Assembly (NCBI GenBank): GCA_964385465.1
Contig: CAYLPJ010000036.1
Span: forward strand, 1 to 64,000
Direction: 5' to 3'
Origin: CAYLPJ01 sp964385465
Lineage (GTDB): Bacteria > Planctomycetota > Phycisphaerae > SM23-33
DNA length: 64,000 nucleotides
Shown: piece by piece, positions 54,166 through 61,170 of the stretch
Layout of the letters: each line of letters starts with the position of its first letter
Position numbering within the stretch: position 1 is the first letter of the stretch
The notes under the pieces: model-generated
What the model saw: the letters and a program-made list of their open reading frames with translations, nothing else
Told to the model about the DNA's origin: nothing
Database searches by the model: none
Made by a program: the position numbers and the translations under genes

Positions 54166-55887
54166 CTACAGCGTGACGTCTCTCTTGGCGTAGTGCGTGT
54201 GGAGCAGCTCGTGGCTCTTCTCGCCGAGGGGCTCGCCGAGGAACTCCTCGTACAGCCGGCGGACCTCGGCGTTGGCGTGCGAGGTCCGCACGTGGGCGTC
54301 GCGGTCGATCCTGTACAGCGCGCCCAGCCGGGCGCGGACGGCGTCGGCGTCCGTGCCGTACGGCTGCCCGCCGCCGGCGATGCACCCGCCGGGGCAGGTC
54401 ATCACCTCGATGAAGTGCAGCTCCTTGCGCCCGGCGCGGACCTCCTCCAGCAGGCGGTGGGCGTTGCCCAGCCCGCTGACGACGGCGACCTTCAACTCCA
54501 GCCCGCCGATCTCCAGGCGGGCCTCCTTCACGCCGTCCAGCCCGCGGACGCCCTTGACCTCGAGCCGGCCGAGCTCCTCGCCCGTGAGCATCCAGACGGC
54601 GGTGCGGACGGCGGCCTCCATGACCCCGCCGCTGCCGCCGAAGAGCTTGCCTGCGCTGCTTCGCTCGCCGAACGGCGTGTCCGGCGCGTCGGGGGCCAGG
54701 GCGTCGAGGTCCAGGCCCCGCATCCGCATCAGCCGGGCCAGCTCGCGCGTGGTCAGCACGGCGTCGATGTCCGGAACGCCCTCGCGGGCCATCTCCGGGC
54801 GCTCGGCCTCGAACTTCTTCGCCGTGCAGGGCATCACCGCGACGCTGACGATCTTCTCAGGGTCGATCCCCTCGCGGTCGGCGAAGTAGGTCTTGATGAT
54901 CGCCCCGAGCATCTGCTGGGGGCTGCGGCAGGAGGACAGGTTGGGGAGGAACTCCGGCCAGCGCTGCTCGACGAACTTGATCCAGCCCGGCGAGCAGCTC
55001 GTCATCATCGGCAGGGTCCCGCCGGTGCGGACGCGCTGCACCAGCTCGCTGGCCTCCTCCATGATCGTCAGGTCCGCCGAGAAGCTCGTCTCGAACACGC
55101 GGTCGAAGCCCAGGCGTCGCAAGGCGGCGGTCATCTTGCCCGCGACGTCCGTGCCGCCCTTGAGGCCGAACTCCTCGGCCAGCGTGACGGACACGGCCGG
55201 GGCGTGCTGGACGACAACGACCTTCTCGGGGTCGGCGAGGGCGTCCTGGACGGTCTTGAGGTGGCTCTGCTCGCGGAGCGCGCCGGTCGGGCAGGCCATG
55301 ACGCACTGCCCGCAGTGGATGCAGCTCGACACGTTGAGCCCCTCGTCGAAGGCCGTGCCGACCTCCGTCCCGCTGCCGCGCCCGATGAAGTCGATCGCGC
55401 CGACGGCCTGGACCTCTTCGCAGACGCGGACGCACCGCCCGCAGAGGATGCACTTGGCGGGGTCGCGGACGAGCGACGGGCTGGAGACGTCCAGCTTCGC
55501 GGCGGTCTTGGCACCGGCGTACCGCCGCTCGCGGACGCCGAGTTCCTCGGCCAGCCCCTGGAGCTCGCAGCGCCCGTTGCGGACGCAGTAGAGGCAGTCG
55601 TCGGGGTGGTCGGCCAGCAGCAGCTCCACGACGGTCTTGCGGGCGCGGATGACGCGCGGCGAGTGCGTGCGAACCTTCAGCCCGTCGCTGACGGGGAAGG
55701 CGCAGCTCGGCACGAGCCCGCGGCTGCCCTCGACCTCGACGACGCACATCCGGCAGGCCCCGGTCGGCGGGAGCCCCTCGACGTTGCACAGCGTGGGGAT
55801 GCGGATCCCCTCCCGCCGGAGCACGCCCAGAAGCATCTCGCCGTCCTCGGCCTCCACTCGCCTGTCATTGACTTCGATCGTTGCCAT
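54166..55887 (-). CDS. hndD: NAD(P)-dependent [FeFe]-hydrogenase catalytic subunit (HndD/HydA)
   Basis: 573 residues. [2Fe-2S] domain (Cys 34, 45, 48, 62), His-Cys3 [4Fe-4S] (His 94, Cys 98, 101, 107), two [4Fe-4S] (Cys 146, 149, 152, 156; 189, 192, 195, 199), then the H-domain with all three signatures: MMTSCSPGWIKF (Cys 298), VMPCTAKKFEAERPEM (Cys 353), EVMTCPGGCIAGGGQP (Cys 498, 502). Small C-terminal domain with RRLYEEFLGEPLGEKSHELLH. Makes or uses H2, with electrons exchanged through HndC. Residue 299 is Ser, where many enzymes have the relay Cys. No Tat signal: cytoplasmic. Confidence 0.96.
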   Translation of the reverse strand: MATIEVNDRRVEAEDGEMLLGVLRREGIRIPTLCNVEGLPPTGACRMCVVEVEGSRGLVPSCAFPVSDGLKVRTHSPRVIRARKTVVELLLADHPDDCLYCVRNGRCELQGLAEELGVRERRYAGAKTAAKLDVSSPSLVRDPAKCILCGRCVRVCEEVQAVGAIDFIGRGSGTEVGTAFDEGLNVSSCIHCGQCVMACPTGALREQSHLKTVQDALADPEKVVVVQHAPAVSVTLAEEFGLKGGTDVAGKMTAALRRLGFDRVFETSFSADLTIMEEASELVQRVRTGGTLPMMTSCSPGWIKFVEQRWPEFLPNLSSCRSPQQMLGAIIKTYFADREGIDPEKIVSVAVMPCTAKKFEAERPEMAREGVPDIDAVLTTRELARLMRMRGLDLDALAPDAPDTPFGERSSAGKLFGGSGGVMEAAVRTAVWMLTGEELGRLEVKGVRGLDGVKEARLEIGGLELKVAVVSGLGNAHRLLEEVRAGRKELHFIEVMTCPGGCIAGGGQPYGTDADAVRARLGALYRIDRDAHVRTSHANAEVRRLYEEFLGEPLGEKSHELLHTHYAKRDVTL

Positions 55888-56123
55888 GGCTCTTTCCTTC
55901 AGAATCGGCAGGGATGCGGCAGATGCGGAGCTCGGGGCTCAAACCCAAATCCCGGATTCCACCGCCCGGGGTCCGACGTTCGCGGCCCGGCCTCTGAGAC
56001 CTGCGCTTCGGCATCCGAGGTCTGCATGTGAGATCCGCAATCCGACATCCGTACTCCGACTCCTCTTTCCGGTCCTGTCCCGTGCATCCCGTGAATGCCG
56101 GCTGTCCTTCCATGCGTTATCAA
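55888..56123. other. 236-bp gene-free gap between hndC and hndD
   Basis: It interrupts an otherwise tight operon. On the minus strand a run of degenerate units around TCGGA/CGGAT (about 56020-56062) is visible, plus the hndD leader with an AAGGAAAG ribosome site. No gene and no clear terminator or promoter was found. Confidence 0.4.
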
Positions 56124-58130
56124 CTACTCCCGGATGACGGCGTCGAACTTGCAGGCGTCCAGGCAGGCGCCGCAGCGGATGCACTTGTCCGGGATGATGT
56201 AGTGCGGGCTCTTCGGGGCGCCCATGATCGCCTCGACGGGGCATTTCTTCGCACACAGCGTGCAGCCGCGGCAGGCGTCCGGATCGATCCGGTAGGTCAG
56301 CAGCTCCGTGCAGACACCCGCCGGGCAGCGGCGCTCGTAGATGTGCGCCTCGTATTCGTCCCGGAACCACCGTAGCGTGCTCAGCACCGGGTTGGGGGCC
56401 GTCTGGCCCAGCCCGCAGAGGCTCGTGTCGCGGATCACCTCGGCCAGCCGCTGGAGGTACATCACGCCCCGGAAGCGATCGAGCGCGTCGATGTCGGTCT
56501 CGCTGGCGCGGCCGCGGGTGATCTTGCCCAGCACCTCCAGCATCCGCCGCGTGCCCTCCCGGCAGGGAATGCACTTGCCGCAGCTCTCGCGCTGGACGAA
56601 GTCCATGAAGAACTTCGCCACGTCCACCATGCAGGTCGAGTCGTCCATGACCACCAGCCCGCCGGAGCCCATCATCGCCCCGACGGTCTTGAGCGACTCG
56701 TAGTCGATCTCGATGTCGAGGTGCTCGGCCGGGACGCACCCGCCGGAGGGCCCGCCGATCTGGACGGCCTTGAACTGCCTGCCCTCGCCGACCCCCCCGC
56801 CGATGTCGAAGATGATCTCGCGGAGCCTGGTGCCCATGGCCACCTCGACGAGGCCGGTGAGCTCGATCTTGCCCGACAGCGCGAAGACCTTCGTGCCCTT
56901 GGAGCCCTCCGTGCCCAGCGCCGCGAACGCCTCGGGCCCGCGGGTCAGCAGCCCGGGCAGGTTCGCCAGCGTCTCGACGTTGTTGATGATCGTCGGCTGG
57001 CCGAACAGCCCCCGCACCGCCGGGAACGGCGGGCGCGGACGCGGCATGCCGCGCTTGCCCTCGATGCTGTGGATCAGCGCCGTCTCCTCCCCGCAGACGA
57101 ACGCGCCGGCGCCCATCTTGATGACGATGTCCAGGTTGAAGCCGCTGTCGAGGATGTTCGTCCCCAGCAGCCCGGCCGCGCGGGCCTGCTCGATGGCCTG
57201 GCGCAGACGGCGGATCGCCAGCGGGTACTCCGCCCGGATGTAGACGTAGGCCTTCGACGCCCCGATCGCGTAAGCCGCCAGGGCCATGCCCTCCAGCAGC
57301 CGGTGCGGGTCGCCCTCGATCACCGCGCGGTCCATGAACGCGCCCGGGTCGCCCTCGTCGGCGTTGCAGATCAGGTACTTCTGCTCGGCCGGGGTCTCCA
57401 GGGCGAACCGCCACTTCCTGCCCGTGGGGAACCCCCCGCCGCCGCGCCCCCGCAGCCCGGCAGCCTCGACGCCGTCGCAGACCTCCGCCGGCGTCCGCTG
57501 GCGGATCGTCTCGCCGAGGGCGCGGTAGCCGCCATGAGCGATGTACTCGTCGATGCTCGTCGGGTCGATCACGCCGCAGTTGGCCAGCACCCACCGCGTC
57601 TGCGGGGCGAAAAACGGATGCTCGCCCAGCGGGGCGATGCCAGGCCAGGGCTCGGCGCCGCTGCCGGCGGCCGCGTCGAGCTGGCCGAGCGCCCGCTCCG
57701 CCGGGGCCATGCCCTCCCCGAGCGTCGCGGCCAGCAGCTCGCCGACCTCCTCGGCCGTGACGGAATGGAAGCACACGCGCGGGCGGCCGGGAACCTGGAC
57801 GTCGACGATCGGCTCGACGGCGCAGAGCCCGACGCAGCCGACCTCGATGACGTCGGCATCGACGCCGTTGTCGGCCAGCCAGGCCTTTGCGGCGTCGAGC
57901 GTCTTGCCCGCGCCCGCGCCGAGCCCGCAGGTCCCGGTTCCGACGAACACGGCCGGGCGGGTGAGCGTCTCTCGGCGCAGCTCGGCCATGCGGTCGCGGC
58001 GCTTGGCGGCGCAGGCGTCGTCGTCGTGGCAGATCGGCCCGTCGGTCAGGCAGGCGACGAAGTCGGGGCAGGCCCGGTCGAGCCCGTGGCGGCAGGCGTC
58101 ACAGCATCGGTCTTCAGTGATCGTGGCCAT
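56124..58130 (-). CDS. hndC: NADH-binding hydrogenase subunit (HndC/NuoF-like) with HndB-type domain and Cys-rich N-terminus
   Basis: 668 residues. Residues 1-50: seven cysteines (9, 10, 13, 21, 27, 34, 40), an unusual Cys-rich head. Residues about 58-150: thioredoxin-like [2Fe-2S] domain (FVGTGTCGLGAGAGKT; GCVGLCAVEP), the function of HndB. Then the NuoF core: NADH loop GLRGRGGGGFPTGRKW, FMN site FVCGEETALIHSIEGKRG, [4Fe-4S] ESCGKCIPCREG, and two C-terminal ferredoxin motifs CRGCTLCAKKCP and CIRCGACLDACK. Moves electrons between NADH and the catalytic subunit; homologues bifurcate. Starts inside the hndA 3' end (17-base overlap). Confidence 0.94.
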   Translation of the reverse strand: MATITEDRCCDACRHGLDRACPDFVACLTDGPICHDDDACAAKRRDRMAELRRETLTRPAVFVGTGTCGLGAGAGKTLDAAKAWLADNGVDADVIEVGCVGLCAVEPIVDVQVPGRPRVCFHSVTAEEVGELLAATLGEGMAPAERALGQLDAAAGSGAEPWPGIAPLGEHPFFAPQTRWVLANCGVIDPTSIDEYIAHGGYRALGETIRQRTPAEVCDGVEAAGLRGRGGGGFPTGRKWRFALETPAEQKYLICNADEGDPGAFMDRAVIEGDPHRLLEGMALAAYAIGASKAYVYIRAEYPLAIRRLRQAIEQARAAGLLGTNILDSGFNLDIVIKMGAGAFVCGEETALIHSIEGKRGMPRPRPPFPAVRGLFGQPTIINNVETLANLPGLLTRGPEAFAALGTEGSKGTKVFALSGKIELTGLVEVAMGTRLREIIFDIGGGVGEGRQFKAVQIGGPSGGCVPAEHLDIEIDYESLKTVGAMMGSGGLVVMDDSTCMVDVAKFFMDFVQRESCGKCIPCREGTRRMLEVLGKITRGRASETDIDALDRFRGVMYLQRLAEVIRDTSLCGLGQTAPNPVLSTLRWFRDEYEAHIYERRCPAGVCTELLTYRIDPDACRGCTLCAKKCPVEAIMGAPKSPHYIIPDKCIRCGACLDACKFDAVIRE

Positions 58131-58614
58131 TGTCGTCAGCCTTTGTTCGATAGTCTTCGAGGATTCCCTTGACGGCCTCGGGGGCGACCTTGGCGTGGAA
58201 CTCTCCGTCGATGCAGATCACCGGCGCCAACCCGCAGGCGCCGATGCAGGCGACGACCTCCAGGCTGAACAGCCCGTCGCGGGTCGTCTCCCCGGGGGTG
58301 ATCGCCAGCGCCCGCTGGATCGCCTCCAGCACCGCGCCGGAGCCCTTGACGTGGCAGGCGGTGCCCCGGCAGACCTGGATGTGGAACCGCCCCGGCGGGC
58401 TGAAGCGGAACTGGTTGTAGAAGGTCGCCACGCCGTAGACCTTGCTGGCGGGCAGGTCCAGGTGCCGCCCGATGCGCACGACGGCGTCGCGCGGCACGTA
58501 GCCGAGGGCCTCCTGGACCTCCTGGAGGATGCCGATCAGGGCGTCGCGTCCGGGCCTCGGGTGGCGGGTCAGGATGGCGTCGATGTCGGCGGTGACGGTC
58601 TCTGTCGTGCTCAT
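58114..58614 (-). CDS. hndA: Hydrogenase [2Fe-2S] subunit (HndA/NuoE-like)
   Basis: 166 residues. ILQEVQEALGYVPRDAV (about 30-46), GVATFYNQFRFSPPG (about 61-75) and the thioredoxin-like [2Fe-2S] ligands in QVCRGTACHVKG (about 80-91) and VACIGACGLAPV (about 121-132). Electron-transfer partner of HndC. Its ATG overlaps the rex stop (ATGA) and its 3' end overlaps hndC, so rex, hndA and hndC are translationally coupled. Confidence 0.95.
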   Translation of the reverse strand: MSTTETVTADIDAILTRHPRPGRDALIGILQEVQEALGYVPRDAVVRIGRHLDLPASKVYGVATFYNQFRFSPPGRFHIQVCRGTACHVKGSGAVLEAIQRALAITPGETTRDGLFSLEVVACIGACGLAPVICIDGEFHAKVAPEAVKGILEDYRTKADDNGHDH

Positions 58615-59267
58615 GCGTTGACTTCCTCTCGTGCGGGCGCCCTGCCGTCGCGGCGGGCGAAGAAGGCCACCTTCTCCAGCGAGGTCGTGATGTCGATGTC
58701 CTCGGCGAACGTGTGCGGAGGCACGTGCAGCGGCGCGGGGGCGAAGTTCAGCAGGCCCCGGACGCCGGCGGCGATGAGGTCGTCGGCCACCCGCTGGGCG
58801 GCCAGGGCGGGCACGGCGAGGATGGCGGTGGCGATCCCCTCGCGGGCGACGACGGCATCGAGATCCTCCATCGAGTAGCACCGGCAGCCGTGGATGACCC
58901 GCCCGGTCCGCTGGGGGTCCTTGTCGAAGGCGGCCACGATCCGCAGGTTGGGCCTGCGCCCGGCGAAGAACGCCAGCAGCGCACGCCCGAGGTTGCCCAC
59001 GCCGACCAGCGCGACGTGCTGCGGCGTCGGGCCGCCCAGGAACGTGCCGATGCTGTCGGCCAGCTCGCGGACGTCGTAGCCCTTCGTCGGGCTGCCGGCA
59101 TACCCGACGGCCATCATGTCCCGCCGGACCTGCGCCGCCGTGACGCCGGCGGCCTTGGCCAGCTCATGGGAGAAGATGTGCCTGGTATCCTCGGCCGCCA
59201 GGCCCGACAGCAGCCTCCGGTAGAGGCTCAGGCGTCCGATCGTTCTTTCAGAGCATCTCGCCGCCAT
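58611..59267 (-). CDS. rex: Redox-sensing transcriptional repressor Rex
   Basis: 218 residues. N-terminal winged helix (RLSLYRRLLSGLAAEDTRHIFS; AQVRRDMMAVGYAGSPTKGY, with the DNA-reading helix) and a Rossmann domain with GVGNLGRALLAF (about 88-99) and FDKDPQRTGR (about 114-123). Rex leaves DNA when NADH is high, so it reports the NADH/NAD+ ratio. First gene of the hydrogenase operon; ATG 59267 chosen because it starts the HTH domain directly and has GGGGAT upstream. A Rex-type operator lies 45-62 bases before it, implying autoregulation and control of the whole run. Confidence 0.95.
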   Translation of the reverse strand: MAARCSERTIGRLSLYRRLLSGLAAEDTRHIFSHELAKAAGVTAAQVRRDMMAVGYAGSPTKGYDVRELADSIGTFLGGPTPQHVALVGVGNLGRALLAFFAGRRPNLRIVAAFDKDPQRTGRVIHGCRCYSMEDLDAVVAREGIATAILAVPALAAQRVADDLIAAGVRGLLNFAPAPLHVPPHTFAEDIDITTSLEKVAFFARRDGRAPAREEVNA

Positions 59268-59311
59268 GTTCGTTATCCCCAGTTTGGCACGACTATAAAC
59301 CACCCAACACG

Positions 59312-59329
59312 CTGTGAATCACGTCACAA
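59312..59329 (-). promoter_or_regulatory. Rex operator
   Basis: Minus strand TTGTGACGTGATTCACAG: inverted repeat TTGTGA-N6-TCACAG, one base off the perfect TTGTGA-N6-TCACAA Rex consensus known from other bacteria. A TATAGT hexamer lies 15 bases downstream of TTCACA, so the operator would cover the -35 region. The rest of 59268-59504 is gene-free. Confidence 0.8.
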
Positions 59330-59504
59330 GTATGATACGCCTCCTGCTGGAACGGGTCAAGGGGTGGAAAGGGATTTCGTGAAGAAAATCACATAGTCGC
59401 GGCCCACAGGCGCCGCGGCCCGGACGTCGCAATGTCCTCGAGGAGCCCCCAGTGCCCCCGATGCGGCTCAGCAGCGGTGATACCTCACTGCAAAATGCTA
59501 TATG

Positions 59505-60749
59505 TTATTGGCTTACGTCCATAGATCGCGGCCGCGATGTGCGGCGCCTCCTCAGCAGGAACACGCCGCATGCCGCGAGAAGACCCACCGTCGCCGGCTC
59601 GGGGATCGGCAGATACGCCTGCGTCCGCAGCAGGGGGTCACCCAGCATGGCCATCCCATAATGCCAATCTTTCTCGTAATTGCTGAAACCACCGGCCGCC
59701 CGGGCCGTCCACCAGTCCAGCCAGGCCTCCCCGAACGTCGCCCCCTCGCCCAGCGGGCGGAAGTAGTCGTCGAACTCCAGCATCGAGCCGGTCTTCGTCG
59801 TGCCCACCGCCAGCAGGGACTTGTCGGTTCCGAAGACGTATTCCCCGGCCATGTAGCCGTTTACGGAGAAATCCGCGTTGGAGCATGCGAAGAGGTTGTA
59901 GAAGAGCGCGTTGGCGTCCACGCCGGCCAGCTCGGTGTTGTACATGTACTTCAGCCCCCCGGGCTCATCGAAGTCGTGACGGGTCGCCGTGGAGTGCACG
60001 CAAAGCAGCACATGCTCGAAGCCTTTCTGCAAGCGGGACTTGTAATCCGACTCGGTGGTCTGGCCGGCGACGATGACCTTCTCCAGCCCCCCTTCCACTG
60101 CCAGGTGCAGGTCATTCGCCCAGTAGCCGTAGGCATCCCACGTGTCGTCGATGTACGCCAGGGCGTCGTCGGGCACGCGGAAGTGGCCCGTGCGATACCG
60201 GCGGTTCCGGCTGAAGTATGCGTTGAGCATCCCCGCCTCGGTCCGCCCGCCGTGCAGGCCGGTGAGATTGCTCGTCTGGAGCCGCCCGACGAAGATCTCC
60301 GGCGCGACGTCGCCGGTATGGTTCTCGAAGTGCCCGTTGTCGTCGGCGTCGGTCCACACGCCGTCGAGGTCCTGGAGGTACAGGTCCGAGGGGAACGGCG
60401 AGCCGGACCATACGCCGTGTGCGGGGATCTGGTAGGTCGCGTAGGGCAGGTCGCCGATGAGCACCGCCCCGGCGAGGCCCGCGGTGGCATAGCGGTCGGC
60501 GAGGTGCGTCCGCAGGGCGTTGGCGTCGGCGAAGGCCGTCGTCGTCAGCGTCGGTGCGTAGCCCTGGGCGGCGATGTCCGAGACGTAGCGGGCCAGCGAC
60601 GCGTCGAGTTGCCCGGCGGCGTAGAGCGACGGCTCGACGATCACCTCGAAGCGGGGAGGATCGGGCTCGCCGGCCCCGGCCGACGTCAGGCCGGGCGCGC
60701 AAAGCGCCACACCCAGCGCCAGGGCGGCGGTGAACAGAACGGTACGCAT
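59505..60749 (-). CDS. PEP-CTERM-anchored gingipain/caspase-like (C25-type) protein
   Basis: 414 residues. Signal peptide MRTVLFTAALALGVALCAPG. The middle follows the peptidase C25 fold: GAVLIGDLPYATYQ, SDLYLQDLDGVWTDADDNG, EIFVGRLQTSN, then possible catalytic His in LLCVHSTATRHDF and Cys in NLFACSNADF, and GTTKTGSML. It ends in a PEP-CTERM sorting signal (IPEPATVGLLAAC plus hydrophobic helix and RRRR), so it is exported and anchored or processed by an exosortase/archaeosortase. Protease activity is inferred. Start ATG 60749 has a GAGGG ribosome site. Confidence 0.85.
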   Translation of the reverse strand: MRTVLFTAALALGVALCAPGLTSAGAGEPDPPRFEVIVEPSLYAAGQLDASLARYVSDIAAQGYAPTLTTTAFADANALRTHLADRYATAGLAGAVLIGDLPYATYQIPAHGVWSGSPFPSDLYLQDLDGVWTDADDNGHFENHTGDVAPEIFVGRLQTSNLTGLHGGRTEAGMLNAYFSRNRRYRTGHFRVPDDALAYIDDTWDAYGYWANDLHLAVEGGLEKVIVAGQTTESDYKSRLQKGFEHVLLCVHSTATRHDFDEPGGLKYMYNTELAGVDANALFYNLFACSNADFSVNGYMAGEYVFGTDKSLLAVGTTKTGSMLEFDDYFRPLGEGATFGEAWLDWWTARAAGGFSNYEKDWHYGMAMLGDPLLRTQAYLPIPEPATVGLLAACGVFLLRRRRTSRPRSMDVSQ

Positions 60750-61051
60750 GCAAGACCCTCCGCTCGGACCGGGGCCCGAGGTCGCTCCTGGCGCCATCCC
60801 GGACGGGGCGACGTGCGGGGTGCATGCGGACGGCACCTGCATGGTCGCCGTCGCCGGGTCTCCATCGAAACCACGACATCCGACGGGGCGAGTGAGCAGG
60901 TCTCGCCGTCATCCCTCCTGCTGAGCTGTGCATCCGGCAGGCAACGCCGGTACCGCACCATTATACAGGACGTCCGCGATTCCGTGTGGCAAAAGCCCCG
61001 GCTCCCCGCACACCCCGCGAGCCGACCCGTCGGCCGCAGGGCAGGACCGCT
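60750..61051. promoter_or_regulatory. Divergent gene-free region with TATAAT and long leader for the PEP-CTERM gene
   Basis: A perfect minus-strand TATAAT stands at 60960-60965, which would give a leader of about 205 bases before the ATG at 60749; the -35 is poor (CACACG at 17 bases). I could not assign the leader to a known riboswitch class. No gene is seen here. Confidence 0.4.
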
Positions 61052-61080
61052 TTGAGTATCCGGGGGCAAACGCATACAAT
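61052..61080 (+). promoter_or_regulatory. Sigma-70 promoter of the PQQ-propeller gene
   Basis: TTGAGT (61052-61057) and TACAAT (61075-61080), exactly 17 bases apart, about 90 bases before the ATG at 61171. Confidence 0.65.
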
Positions 61081-61170
61081 CGGTCCTCGCGGCAACCGCC
61101 CCGCCGAGGCCCGGCCGCCGCAGCCGACCACCGCACCGCGAGCCCCGGCCGGGGCGAAAGGAGCCGCACG

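Noticed and set aside
60750..60960. Known riboswitch in the PEP-CTERM leader
   Set aside because: I compared by eye with c-di-GMP and SAM class motifs and found no match; left as unassigned leader.
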